A stretch of DNA of 64,000 nucleotides from SVTX01 sp045602385 (lineage in GTDB: Bacteria > Bacillota > Clostridia > Oscillospirales > CAG-272), in the NCBI GenBank assembly GCA_045602385.1, contig JAZSBL010000040.1, positions 12,861 through 76,860 on the forward strand, given 5' to 3'. Under the pieces are notes generated by a model that was not told where the DNA came from, did not search any database, and worked only from the letters and a program-made list of their open reading frames with translations. A program made the translations under genes and the position numbers. Shown in pieces: positions 53,662 to 62,547 of the stretch; the stretch's first letter is position 1; each line of letters starts with the position of its first letter.

Positions 53662-55065
53662 TCAGCCTCCAATCGGCGCGCCCGGATACTGTCCTGTGCC
53701 AAGGCGGTTGCCGTTATACAGATCGGTATAAAGGTCGGTTATACCTCCCCAAACGACCGGCCCGACTATTCCCGACGGCGTGACGCCGTAATAATTCTGG
53801 AATGCCACGACCGCGTCCTGCGTTCTCGCCCCAAAGAATCCCGTGGGATTTACGGGCGGTATCTCGCTGATATAGCGAGAAATATAATTGAGGTATTCCT
53901 GCAAAAGTCTTACCGAATCGTCCTCTACGCCAAGACGCAAAAAGACGCCGGGGAATGGCACCGTGTTGCCCTCGGTATATTGAAGCGGAATAGTTGCCAC
54001 GATGCCGATATAGGCGTTATATATCGCGCGCCAGGTGTCCTCTCCGACAACTCCGTCGGTGGGAAGCCCGAACTCTCGCTGCGCCGCCCTCACCGCCTCG
54101 GTGGTGGACGGTCCGAATATCCCGTCTATGCCGACGCGGGGGATCGAATTATAGAAGCTTGAGAGGTAGGAAAGGTAATATTGCAGCGCGCTGACACCGA
54201 TATTATTATCTCCCTGCCTGAGCGCACCGGGGAACTGCTGTGTTACGTCGGAGAGGGTCAACCCCTCGGAATTGAGGTCATTAAGGCGCTTTACGCTATT
54301 GTATATCTGCTGTATTTGATACCAGGTCCTCTGCCCGACTATGCCGTCGGGGGTTAGATTGAATGCGCGCTGAAAGGCCTTGACCGCCTCCTCGGTATCA
54401 AAGGAGAACACGCCGAAGGGAGGGTTTATCTTGGGAATGGCAGGGTAGTTGTCGGAGATACGGTTGAGCCTTATCTGCAGAGTGCGCACATCGTCTCCCG
54501 TACTGCCGTTTTGAAGCGGGTATGACGGCACGTCGGCGGTCAGTCCGCGCACCGGGGCATCGGTGATAATATCTATGTTGTCTCCGTAGTAATAGGTAAG
54601 TATTTCATAGGGTGTATAGCCCTGCTCGGCAAGAGTCACGCTACCCCACTGGGAAAGTCCGTTGCATTGCAGCTCTATGCCGTCGCAATACTGCGCGTAG
54701 AGCGGCTCGACAAAGCCTTGGCGGGATATATAGCTTGTGAAAAGCTCACGCGCCAGCTCGTTGACGTTTTCAAATATATCTCTGCCGTTGACATAGGACT
54801 GGTCTATTGCAATCGAATTGGTTATGTCAAAATCGTAGCCGCGCGAGCGATAATACTGCGTATATATACGATTAAGGGCAAAGGATATCTGCGCGTATAT
54901 ATTGGCGCGAATGGCGTTTTCGGGCCAGGTGGGGTATATCTCGCTTGAGGCGACGTTGGCTATATAATCGGCGAAGGGAACTGTGACATTCGGCGCATCC
55001 GAGCTTGGCGGCCCCAAATGCACGGTTATATATTCCGGAATATACGGGGTGTTTGACTCAGGCAT
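53662..55065 (-). CDS. SpoIID-like plus PG-binding multidomain protein
   Basis: The 467-residue product starts at ATG 55065 (GGAGGG 8 nt upstream), overlapping the previous stop as TGATG; a GTG one codon earlier is possible. Residues about 25-165 resemble a SpoIID/LytB domain (VPFADYIANVASSEIYPTWPENAIRANIYAQ, then LCNGLSQWG-like QCNGLSQWGSVTLAEQGYTPYEIL). Three PG_binding_1 domains follow (about 185-255, 275-350, 380-450). No signal peptide is visible, so it may be loaded from the mother cell during sporulation; that is inference. Confidence 0.82.
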   Translation of the reverse strand: MPESNTPYIPEYITVHLGPPSSDAPNVTVPFADYIANVASSEIYPTWPENAIRANIYAQISFALNRIYTQYYRSRGYDFDITNSIAIDQSYVNGRDIFENVNELARELFTSYISRQGFVEPLYAQYCDGIELQCNGLSQWGSVTLAEQGYTPYEILTYYYGDNIDIITDAPVRGLTADVPSYPLQNGSTGDDVRTLQIRLNRISDNYPAIPKINPPFGVFSFDTEEAVKAFQRAFNLTPDGIVGQRTWYQIQQIYNSVKRLNDLNSEGLTLSDVTQQFPGALRQGDNNIGVSALQYYLSYLSSFYNSIPRVGIDGIFGPSTTEAVRAAQREFGLPTDGVVGEDTWRAIYNAYIGIVATIPLQYTEGNTVPFPGVFLRLGVEDDSVRLLQEYLNYISRYISEIPPVNPTGFFGARTQDAVVAFQNYYGVTPSGIVGPVVWGGITDLYTDLYNGNRLGTGQYPGAPIGG

Positions 55066-55508
55066 CACTCTTGCCCTCCCTTTCCCTCAAGATTTCCGTT
55101 TTCGGTTTCAAAAAAGATATTTCCAAATGGGTCAAAGCTGTCGGTCTGCCCATTATCCGATATCGGTATCATATCCGCGTTTTGTATCGAGGTGATCCCA
55201 TCAAAAACCGGCGCGTTGATGTAATTTTGCTGATAATAACCGTCCTTTGCCACCGCGATGTTATAGGTGAGGTAGCTTTTTCCGTTGCCCGGGCTCATTG
55301 AAAGCGCGCGGGGCGGTGCAGGGAGCGCGAATTTGTCGGTCAATCCCGACGCGTTTGTGGTGAGTGTGTAGATAGCATTTCCTCTTTCTTTTTCCTCCTC
55401 GGGGAGATAGTCACTTACCGTGACCGTCGCGCCCTCCAGGGGTATCGCCCCGCGCGCCGTAGTCACGCGGACTATCATATAGCCCATGCCGCTTGTGTCA
55501 GTATTCAT
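55065..55508 (-). CDS. Small protein with carboxypeptidase-regulatory/Cna-B-like beta-sandwich
   Basis: The 147-residue product contains one beta-sandwich of the CarboxypepD_reg type: GYMIVRVTTARGAIPLEGATVTV, then a T/S-rich strand (YTLTTNASGLTDKFALPAP) and a YNIAVAKDGYYQQN strand, typical of the fold. GGAGG lies before the ATG. It is the first gene of the unit and overlaps the SpoIID-like gene by one base (TGATG). Confidence 0.8.
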   Translation of the reverse strand: MNTDTSGMGYMIVRVTTARGAIPLEGATVTVSDYLPEEEKERGNAIYTLTTNASGLTDKFALPAPPRALSMSPGNGKSYLTYNIAVAKDGYYQQNYINAPVFDGITSIQNADMIPISDNGQTDSFDPFGNIFFETENGNLEGKGGQE

Positions 55509-55595
55509 ATTAAACCTCCAAGGATACGGATTTCGTTTCTGTATTAGGGTATGCTTTTTTTCATCTCACCGTGAAAAATTTTTTCTGAAATCCTA

Positions 55596-55624
55596 TTGAC
55601 AACGGGGGCGTTTAGTGATATAAT
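55596..55624 (+). promoter_or_regulatory. Promoter of rpmE
   Basis: TTGACA (55596-55601), 17 nt, TATAAT (55619-55624). Confidence 0.88.
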
Positions 55625-55684
55625 ATCTCTACTTGTGAAATCACTGCCAAATAACAGTGAAATAATTTTGTGAGGTAAAAAGAA

Positions 55685-55894
55685 ATGAAGGAAGCTATTC
55701 AGCCCAAGTACGAGGAGTGCGTTATTAAGTGCGCATGCGGCGAGACCGTTGTAACAAAGTCCACTAAGGGAGGCGAGATCAGAGTTGAAGTTTGCTCTAA
55801 GTGCCACCCCTTCTTCACCGGCAAGCAGAAGTTTGTTGATGCAGGCGGACGTGTTGATAAGTTCAAGAAGAGACTTGAAGGACTCAACAAGTAA
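55685..55894 (+). CDS. rpmE: 50S ribosomal protein L31 (zinc-binding type)
   Basis: The 69-residue protein has C-A-C-G near residues 16-19 and C-S-K-C near 37-40, the Zn ribbon of the C+ form, and the usual HPFFTGKQKFVDAGGRVDKF. GTGAGGT lies upstream of the ATG. Monocistronic with its own promoter and terminator. Confidence 0.98.
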   Translation: MKEAIQPKYEECVIKCACGETVVTKSTKGGEIRVEVCSKCHPFFTGKQKFVDAGGRVDKFKKRLEGLNK

Positions 55895-55938
55895 TTTAAG
55901 GTCAGTTGCATAATTGGGCGATTTCGCCCCAAGCGTTT

Positions 55939-55975
55939 AAAGAGATCGCACTCCGCTGCGGTCTCTTTTGCTTTT
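55939..55975 (+). terminator. Terminator of rpmE
   Basis: A 12 bp stem AAAGAGATCGCA (55939-55950) / TGCGGTCTCTTT (55957-55968, one G-U), then TGCTTTTT. A smaller GGGCGA/TCGCCC hairpin precedes it. Confidence 0.88.
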
Positions 55976-56036
55976 TACATCACGGATATAAATTGAATTT
56001 TTGTCCGACACTAATCTAAAAAGTGAGGTGTTATTT

Positions 56037-57329
56037 ATGGAAATTAAAAAAGAAGAAATAAGATCCAAGGCAATACTCGTCGGTATCGTTATGGACGGCA
56101 ACACCGAGGAGGTCGAGATCTCTCTCGGCGAGCTTGAACGATTGCTTGACACCGCCGGCGGCGAGGTCTTTGCTACCGTAATTCAGAACAAAAGCACCCC
56201 CGACCCCAGAACTCTTATAGGCAAGGGAAAGGTTCAGGAGATCTCAGAGCTTTGCGAGAACAACGGTGTAAAGCTGGTTATTTTCGACGAGGAGCTTTCC
56301 CCTGCGCAGATAAGAAATCTCGAGGACGACATCGGCAACGAGGTGACGGTTATCGACCGTTCTATGCTCATTCTTGATATTTTCGCGCTCCACGCGACGA
56401 GCGGAGAGGGAAAATTGCAGGTCGAATTGGCGCAGCTGAAATACACCGTGCCAAGACTTATCGGTAAGGGTGCCGAGCTTTCCCGTCTCGGCGGTGGTAT
56501 CGGTACGCGAGGACCCGGTGAATCAAAGCTTGAGAGCGACCGCAGACACATAAAGAGAAGAATAACCGCCCTTGAGGAGGAGCTTGAAAAGCTTTCCAAC
56601 ACGCGCAAGACCATGCGCGCGGCACGTGACCGCAGCGGACTTAAAAAGATCGCTATCGTGGGATACACCAACGCGGGAAAATCTACGCTTTTAAACAGGC
56701 TGACCGATGCGGGAATACTCGCGGAGGACAAGCTTTTTGCAACTCTTGACCCGACGACGAGAAAGTTTGAGCTGCCAAGCGGCGAAACGGTTCTTCTGAC
56801 CGATACGGTCGGATTTATCAGAAAGCTCCCCCACCACTTGGTAAAGGCATTCCGCTCTACGCTTGACGAGGCGGTTTATTCCGATATAATCATGATACTC
56901 GCTGACGCGTCCGACCCCGAATATCTCTCCCAGCTTGAGTGTACCGAAAAGACGCTCGAGGAGCTTGGAGCGGGTGCGAAGCCCACGATCTACGTTTTCA
57001 ACAAGTGCGACAGGGGTACGTTTGACGATCCTGTCATTGACAGGACCAGACACCGCGAGAACGTTGTACACATATCTGCCAAGACGGGCGAGGGCTGTGA
57101 CGCGCTTGCCGACATGCTGGTCAGAATAGTGGGCGACGGCAAGGCAAGCGTTGTATTCAGGATACCCAATGCCGAGCAGGGTGCGCTCAACCGTCTTTAC
57201 AAGGATGCGGTCGTTGAGGAAGTTGAATACGGACCTGAGTTTGTAACGGTACGCGCAACGGTTGACTCCAGGGTGCGCGGTATGCTAAAAAAATACGACA
57301 CAGAGCCCCCGATCAAAGAAGAATACTAA
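56037..57329 (+). CDS. hflX: Ribosome-associated GTPase HflX
   Basis: The 430-residue product starts at ATG 56037 (GTGAGGTG upstream). The HflX N-terminal domain has ELSPAQIRNLE and the glycine-rich GRLGGGIGTRGPGESKLE-type linker. The G domain shows GYTNAGKST (G1), DTVGFI (G3) and NKCD (G4). It splits stalled ribosomes and recycles them under stress. It leads hflX-yigZ-tatD with gaps of 13 nt and a 1 nt overlap. Confidence 0.97.
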   Translation: MEIKKEEIRSKAILVGIVMDGNTEEVEISLGELERLLDTAGGEVFATVIQNKSTPDPRTLIGKGKVQEISELCENNGVKLVIFDEELSPAQIRNLEDDIGNEVTVIDRSMLILDIFALHATSGEGKLQVELAQLKYTVPRLIGKGAELSRLGGGIGTRGPGESKLESDRRHIKRRITALEEELEKLSNTRKTMRAARDRSGLKKIAIVGYTNAGKSTLLNRLTDAGILAEDKLFATLDPTTRKFELPSGETVLLTDTVGFIRKLPHHLVKAFRSTLDEAVYSDIIMILADASDPEYLSQLECTEKTLEELGAGAKPTIYVFNKCDRGTFDDPVIDRTRHRENVVHISAKTGEGCDALADMLVRIVGDGKASVVFRIPNAEQGALNRLYKDAVVEEVEYGPEFVTVRATVDSRVRGMLKKYDTEPPIKEEY

Positions 57330-57342
57330 AGGATACTGACAG

Positions 57343-57981
57343 ATGAGTGAAGAAATAAAGGCAGAGCTTTATACCACTCTTGCCGGTGAGGGCAGCGACG
57401 AATTTGAAGAGAGGCGATCTCTTTTTATCGGCGCGGCAAAGCATATCACCAGCGAAGAGGAGGCTATGGAGTTCGTCAAGGCGAAGAAAAAGGAATACGG
57501 TGACGCCACGCACAACTGCTGGGCTTACCTTTTAAAGGGCGGCATTGTGGCGAGATATTCCGATGACGGTGAGCCGCAGGGAACTGCGGGTGTGCCGATG
57601 CTTGAAACTATCCGCAAGAGCGGCGTTTCTGATTGCGTTGTCGTGGTGACGAGATATTTCGGCGGAATACTGCTCGGAGCGGGCGGACTTGTTCGCGCAT
57701 ACTCGCACGGAGCGAAGATCGGACTTGAAGCGGCGGGTATCGTAACTTACGAGAAATATGCCGAATTAAAGCTTGACTGCTCATATTCCGACTATCAGAA
57801 ATACGCGGTGATTTTGCCGACCTTTGCGGCAATAATCGACGACACCGAATTTACCGACAGGGTGACGGTGAAATTTGCCGTGAAGGAGACCGTTGTCTCT
57901 CCGCTCTCGCAGAAAATAACCGAAATGAGCGGCGGTAGGGATTCTATCGAGCGCATCGGGGAAAGGTACGATTACAGATAA
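57343..57981 (+). CDS. yigZ: YigZ/IMPACT family protein
   Basis: The 212-residue product carries the UPF0029 signature GDATHNCWAYLL and DDGEPQGTAGVPML, then VVTRYFGGILLGAGGLVRAYS (about residues 97-117), and a C-terminal ferredoxin-like domain. Family members bind nucleic acid or translation regulators; the function in bacteria is unclear. Confidence 0.95.
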   Translation: MSEEIKAELYTTLAGEGSDEFEERRSLFIGAAKHITSEEEAMEFVKAKKKEYGDATHNCWAYLLKGGIVARYSDDGEPQGTAGVPMLETIRKSGVSDCVVVVTRYFGGILLGAGGLVRAYSHGAKIGLEAAGIVTYEKYAELKLDCSYSDYQKYAVILPTFAAIIDDTEFTDRVTVKFAVKETVVSPLSQKITEMSGGRDSIERIGERYDYR

Positions 57982-58787
57982 TGGAAAAGATCTTTGATAC
58001 CCACGCGCATTATTTTGACGCGAAGTTTGACACTCTTGAGGGTGGCGCGGATGCGTTGCTTTCAAGCGAGGAGTTCCTTTGTACGGTCTGCGGCGTTATA
58101 AACGTGGGAACTGACCCGAAAAGCTCCGAGGTTGCCGTTGAAATGGCAAAAAAATATGATTTTATGTATGCGGCGGTGGGAATCCACCCCTCCGACGCGC
58201 AAAATATATGCAAGCGCACACCCGACGAGGAGATTGCCGATATTGAAGTTATGATATGTGACGGGGCGGCGAGAAGGGAAAACAAGATAGTTGCCATCGG
58301 TGAGATCGGCTTTGATTACTACTGGCAACCTGTAAACAAGGCTCTTCAATACGAGTACTTTGATAAGCAGATGGCGCTTGCTAAAAAATACGGTCTTCCC
58401 GTAGTCATTCACAACCGCGACTCGCACGGCGATGTGTTTGATATGATATGCAAGCACCCCGACGTTATCGGAGTCATTCACAGCTGCAGTATGAGCGCGG
58501 AGATGGTACGCGAGGTGGTAAAGCGCGGCTGGTATATCTCGTTTGCAGGTCCATTGACCTACAAAAACGCGCAGAAGGTAAGGGAAGCGTGCGCGGAAGT
58601 TCCGCTTGACATGCTTCTTGTTGAAACAGACGCGCCTTATCTCTCGCCGGTGCCGTACAGGGGAAAGATAAACAACTCTGTATATATGCGGAAAACCGCA
58701 GAGGTTGCCGCAGAGATACACGGCCTGTCGTTTGACCAATTGGCAAGGAAAACGACCGAAAACGCAAAGATTTTGTTTGGTTTATAA
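57981..58787 (+). CDS. TatD family metal-dependent hydrolase
   Basis: The 268-residue product has the TIM-barrel metal ligands: DTHAH (residues 6-10), IGEIGFDYYW (about 102-111), HNRDSHGD, HSCS and ETDAPYLSP (about 213-221). TatD enzymes are 3'-5' nucleases or D-aminoacyl esterases in DNA repair or tRNA proofreading. Its ATG shares one base with the yigZ stop. Confidence 0.95.
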   Translation: MEKIFDTHAHYFDAKFDTLEGGADALLSSEEFLCTVCGVINVGTDPKSSEVAVEMAKKYDFMYAAVGIHPSDAQNICKRTPDEEIADIEVMICDGAARRENKIVAIGEIGFDYYWQPVNKALQYEYFDKQMALAKKYGLPVVIHNRDSHGDVFDMICKHPDVIGVIHSCSMSAEMVREVVKRGWYISFAGPLTYKNAQKVREACAEVPLDMLLVETDAPYLSPVPYRGKINNSVYMRKTAEVAAEIHGLSFDQLARKTTENAKILFGL

Positions 58788-58792
58788 AAAAC

Positions 58793-58849
58793 AAGGCTCT
58801 GTTTTTGTCGGATTTTACAAAATGTAAAAATCTGCCTTGACAGAGTCTT
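58793..58849 (+). terminator. Terminator of hflX-yigZ-tatD, overlapping the next promoter
   Basis: AAGGCTCTGT (58793-58802) pairs with ACAGAGTCTT (58840-58849), enclosing an inner GATTTTACA/TGTAAAAATC hairpin (58811-58832), and is followed by TTCTTTTTT. The right arm contains most of the next promoter's -35 element. Confidence 0.75.
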
Positions 58850-58865
58850 TTCTTTTTTGTAAAAT
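58837..58865 (+). promoter_or_regulatory. Promoter of the phosphoribosyltransferase-like gene
   Basis: TTGACA (58837-58842), 17 nt, TAAAAT (58860-58865), nested in the upstream terminator. Confidence 0.75.
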
Positions 58866-58918
58866 ATTAGTATCGGGGGGCTATTTGCTCTTATTTTCTT
58901 AAATTCGGAGGACGGAAT

Positions 58919-59560
58919 ATGCCTACACTTACAGCTTATAAGGTTAAATCCAAGGGAAGAAATCTGTTTCTGCGCGTTTCAAAGGGACACTTTGCAACAG
59001 GTCGCTCCCACAGCAACTATTACATTGACGTTACTATGCAAAAATCCCGTCTTTCCGAGGCGCAGGCACTTGCCAAGGAGATAGCGGCATACTACAACAA
59101 AAATACTATCGTCGACACCATTCTTTGCCTTGACGAAATGCAAGTCGTCGGTACCTGCCTTGCAGACGAGCTGACACGCGCGGACTTTCTTAACATGAAC
59201 GCGCACCAGACAATATACATAGTTACCCCCGAACAGACATCGGGCAACCAGCTTCTCTTCAGAGACAGTATGGCTCCCATGATTGCGGGCAAGCACGTGC
59301 TTATCCTCGCTGCATCGGTCAACACCGGCTATACAGTCAAGGCGGCTATCGAGGCGGTCGGATATTACGGCGGAGCGACAGTTGGTATTGCATCCATATT
59401 CGCAACCACCGAGGAGTGCATGGGTATTCCCGTAAACTCTGTATTCGATCCCAACGACCTTGACGGATACATGTTAAGTCCCTCGCACGAGTGCCCCATG
59501 TGCAAGAGGGGTGAGAAGATAGATGCTCTTGTAAACAGCTTTGGTTTCTCTAAGCTGTAA
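58919..59560 (+). CDS. Phosphoribosyltransferase-like protein with altered PRPP loop
   Basis: The 213-residue product has an orotate/adenine PRTase-like core. The segment HVLILAASVNTGYTVKAAIEAV (about residues 122-143) aligns with the PRPP motif, but the two acidic residues normally in VxVDDxxxTG are replaced (ILAASVNTG). CPMC near the C-terminus (about 193-196) might bind metal. It could be an inactive or regulatory PRTase homologue. GGAGG lies before the ATG. It has its own promoter and terminator. Confidence 0.75.
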   Translation: MPTLTAYKVKSKGRNLFLRVSKGHFATGRSHSNYYIDVTMQKSRLSEAQALAKEIAAYYNKNTIVDTILCLDEMQVVGTCLADELTRADFLNMNAHQTIYIVTPEQTSGNQLLFRDSMAPMIAGKHVLILAASVNTGYTVKAAIEAVGYYGGATVGIASIFATTEECMGIPVNSVFDPNDLDGYMLSPSHECPMCKRGEKIDALVNSFGFSKL

Positions 59561-59574
59561 TCAATCCTTATTGT

Positions 59575-59611
59575 AAAAAGCAACGTTTTGCAGGACGTTG
59601 CTTTTTTTGTT
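59575..59611 (+). terminator. Terminator of the PRTase-like gene
   Basis: A 12 bp stem AAAAAGCAACGT (59575-59586) / ACGTTGCTTTTT (59595-59606), then further T. Confidence 0.9.
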
Positions 59612-59707
59612 GCACAAAAAGGCAAAAAGTCTTACAAATTGTTATAAATACACAAAATTTCAATTTCAAATTCTACTAATAGGATAGAAAAAAGTGACTA
59701 AAAAAGA

Positions 59708-59736
59708 TTGAAAAATTCGGCGTTTTGTTGTATAAT
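59708..59736 (+). promoter_or_regulatory. Promoter of the EF-G paralogue
   Basis: TTGAAA (59708-59713), 17 nt, TATAAT (59731-59736) with TG before it. The leader of about 105 nt holds ACCCGTGAAATATTGCGGGT, a hairpin 16 nt before the ribosome binding site. Confidence 0.75.
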
Positions 59737-59845
59737 ATTTATATGCGATTGCGTTATTATATGGAAATATCCTTGGTAATGTGATTTATTAGTCTACATA
59801 AATGAAAGGGACCCGTGAAATATTGCGGGTTTAAGGAAAAAGACA

Positions 59846-61891
59846 ATGGCTCAGTACAGCACAAAACAGATCCGTAACATTGCATTGGCAGGCCACGGCG
59901 GAAGCGGTAAGACCTCTCTGGCAGAGGCTATGCTTTTCGTATCCGGTGGCACAGACAGACTCGGTAACGTTCCGGACGGAAACACCGTCTGTGACTATGA
60001 CGCCGAGGAGCAGGTAAGAAAGTTCTCGCTTTCTGCAGCGGCTGCTCACGTATTCTGGAAGGACGTTAAAATCAATATTATAGATACTCCCGGTTACCTT
60101 GACTTTGAGGGCGAGGTCGTTCAGGGCGCGCGTGTCGCAGATTCCTGCGTTATCCTCGTTGACGGTAAGGCCGGTATGGAAGTCGGTACAGAGCTTGCTT
60201 GGGATAAGGCATCCGCTGCAGGTGTTCCCAAGGCGTTCTTTATCAACAAGTGCGACAACTACGACGCACACTTTAACGCTACCTTTGATCAGCTTCGCGA
60301 GAAGTTCGGCAAGTCGCTCTGCCCCGTATTTATCCCCGTCGGTAAGAACGGTAAGGATATCACCATGGTAGACCTTCTTGACATGCAGGCTTACGTTTAC
60401 GACGATTCCGGTAAGAGATTCCCCACAGATATGACTCCCGAGCTTGAGGCGGCTGCCGACAGATATAAGGAGGTTCTTTGGGAGGCTGTTGCAGGAACAA
60501 GTGAGGAGCTTATGGAGAAGTTCTTTGAGGGCGAGCCCTTCTCAAGAGAGGAGTGCGTTGAGGGTCTTCACCAGGGTATCATCGACGGTACCATTACTCC
60601 CGTATACTGCGGCGCGGCTACAAGACTTTGGGGCGTTATCGCAATGATGGATTCCATCGCGGCTTCCTTCCCCAGACACACCGCAAAGAAGGTTGAAAAG
60701 TATGCTGACGGCTCTGACGCGGCTATCGAGCTTGACGGTGATCCCGCGCTCTTCGTATTCAAGACCGTCGCTGACCCGTTCGTAGGTAAGATGTCCTTCT
60801 TTAAGGTAATGAACGGCACAATCAAAAAGGATATGGTCCTCAAGAACGCGAGAAGCGGCGCGGACGAAAAGCTTGCTCACATCTACATTATGAAGGGTAA
60901 CAAGCAGATCGAGGTCGACGAGCTTGCATGCGGCGATATCGGTATGGTATCCAAGCTTACAGACACAAATACAAACGACACTCTCTCCAAGAGCGGCGCG
61001 GTTGAGTACAAGCAGGTCAAGTACGCTACGCCTTACTACTGCAGAGCTATGTATCCTCTCACCGCAAAGGACGAGAGCAAGATCTCCCAGGCTATCGCAA
61101 GAATGACCGAGGAGGACAGAACTCTCCGTTACGAGAACAACGCTGAAACAAATCAGCAGCTTATATACGCTATGGGTGATATGCACCTCTCCATTCTTGC
61201 GGCTAACCTCAAGAATCGCTTCGGTGTAAACGTAAGATACGAGATCCCCGCTATTCCTTACCGCGAGAAGATCACAAAGACTGTTGACGTTGAAGGTAAG
61301 CACAAGAAGCAGAACGGTGGATCGGGCCAGTTCGGTCACGTTTGGATCAAGTTCTCCCCCGCAGAGGAAGAGGGTCTTACATTTACAGTATCCGTTGTCG
61401 GCGGCGTAGTTCCCAAGAACTTTAACCCCGCAGTTGAAAAGGGTCTTCAGGACGCAATGCTCAAGGGTGCTTACGGCTATCCCATGACAAGACTTGCGGC
61501 AGATCTCCACGACGGATCTTATCACCCCGTTGACTCCGACGAAATCTCCTTCAAGACCGCGGCTTCTCTTGCATACAAGAAGTGTCTTGAGCAGGCAGGC
61601 CCCGTGCTTCTTGAGCCTGTTGGCGACCTCGACGTTCTTGTCCCCGAGTACATGGTCGGTGACGTAATGGGCGACCTTAACAAGCGACGTGCTGCCGTTA
61701 TGGGTATGGATGCGTGCGAGGATAAGCCCGGCTACACGGTAGTTCACGCCTCCGCTCCCAAGGCAGAGCTTGCAGACTACCCGACAGTTCTCCGTGCTAT
61801 GACACAGGGACGCGGCTCCTTTGAGTACAACGTAACCGGTTACGACACCGTTCCCCAGAACGTGGCTCAGAAGATAGTTGACAAAAAGTAA
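59846..61891 (+). CDS. Elongation factor G paralogue (EF-G II type)
   Basis: The 681-residue GTPase has domains I-V of EF-G. G1 is GHGGSGKTSL instead of the AHIDAGKTT of canonical EF-G, G3 is DTPGYLDF, and G4 is NKCD. The latter part has GQFGHV and TQGRGSFEY. The divergent P-loop and length mark it as the Clostridial FusA-like paralogue rather than the main fusA, which would sit with rpsL/rpsG/tuf. The function may be ribosome recycling or sporulation-stage translation; that is inference. Confidence 0.9.
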   Translation: MAQYSTKQIRNIALAGHGGSGKTSLAEAMLFVSGGTDRLGNVPDGNTVCDYDAEEQVRKFSLSAAAAHVFWKDVKINIIDTPGYLDFEGEVVQGARVADSCVILVDGKAGMEVGTELAWDKASAAGVPKAFFINKCDNYDAHFNATFDQLREKFGKSLCPVFIPVGKNGKDITMVDLLDMQAYVYDDSGKRFPTDMTPELEAAADRYKEVLWEAVAGTSEELMEKFFEGEPFSREECVEGLHQGIIDGTITPVYCGAATRLWGVIAMMDSIAASFPRHTAKKVEKYADGSDAAIELDGDPALFVFKTVADPFVGKMSFFKVMNGTIKKDMVLKNARSGADEKLAHIYIMKGNKQIEVDELACGDIGMVSKLTDTNTNDTLSKSGAVEYKQVKYATPYYCRAMYPLTAKDESKISQAIARMTEEDRTLRYENNAETNQQLIYAMGDMHLSILAANLKNRFGVNVRYEIPAIPYREKITKTVDVEGKHKKQNGGSGQFGHVWIKFSPAEEEGLTFTVSVVGGVVPKNFNPAVEKGLQDAMLKGAYGYPMTRLAADLHDGSYHPVDSDEISFKTAASLAYKKCLEQAGPVLLEPVGDLDVLVPEYMVGDVMGDLNKRRAAVMGMDACEDKPGYTVVHASAPKAELADYPTVLRAMTQGRGSFEYNVTGYDTVPQNVAQKIVDKK

Positions 61892-61907
61892 TTTAATACA
61901 AAGCATT

Positions 61908-61939
61908 AATGGCGACCTCGGTTGAGGTCGCCATTTTTT
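61908..61939 (+). terminator. Terminator of the EF-G paralogue
   Basis: A 12 bp stem AATGGCGACCTC (61908-61919) / GAGGTCGCCATT (61924-61935), then TTTT. Confidence 0.92.
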
Positions 61940-62052
61940 GCGTTTATTTATTTTTAACTTTTTCGATTTGTGCGGCGCGCTTTGACAAATTTTGCGCGGA
62001 CGGCATGCTACAATCAAATAAAACGGTACGGTTAAAACGAAAGGAACAACAA

Positions 62053-62547
62053 ATGTGCGCAAAAAGAGACAAAAAGCCCGGATTTGACAGTGAGTTCGAC
62101 GGCGCAAGCTTGAAAATAAAATTAAGGGGAGAGATAGATCATCACACCGCGGCGGTGGTCAGGGTCAGTATGGACGAGCTTATACGCTCCCGTGCTCCGC
62201 GCACCCTACTATTAGACATGTCGGCGGTGGATTTTATGGACAGCTCCGGCCTTGGACTTATCATGGGAAGATACGCGCTTATGCAATCTGTCGGGGGTGA
62301 GACGGTGATACTTGATCCGAGTCCGGCCACCGAAAGGATAATGGGTCTTGCGGGAATGGAGAGAATGATCAAGATCAAAAAAACCAAGATCACTATGGAG
62401 GACATGGCCAGGGAGAAGAAGGGGGCGGTTGCTTCTTCACGCAGACACATGCGCCGCAACGGAACGGCATATGCCGGGGCGGCAACACGGAGCGCGGTCT
62501 GTATGTCACAAGGGCAAGAGAATGACAAAAGAGGTGAGGCAAAATGA
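62053..62547 (+). CDS. spoIIAA: Anti-sigma-F factor antagonist SpoIIAA with extended C-terminus
   Basis: The 164-residue product starts at ATG 62053 (AAAGGAAC upstream). The STAS domain (about residues 10-108) contains VDFMDSSGLGLIMGRY, whose serine is the phosphorylation site used by SpoIIAB. Beyond the normal end it has a 55-residue basic tail (MAREKKGAVASSRRHMRRNG...), longer than the usual 115-120 residue protein. It overlaps spoIIAB by ATGA. It is the first gene of spoIIAA-AB-sigF. Confidence 0.93.
   Translation: MCAKRDKKPGFDSEFDGASLKIKLRGEIDHHTAAVVRVSMDELIRSRAPRTLLLDMSAVDFMDSSGLGLIMGRYALMQSVGGETVILDPSPATERIMGLAGMERMIKIKKTKITMEDMAREKKGAVASSRRHMRRNGTAYAGAATRSAVCMSQGQENDKRGEAK

Noticed and set aside
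60542..62107. 521-residue minus-strand open frame
   Set aside because: Antisense shadow of the EF-G paralogue; the plus frame has all GTPase motifs.
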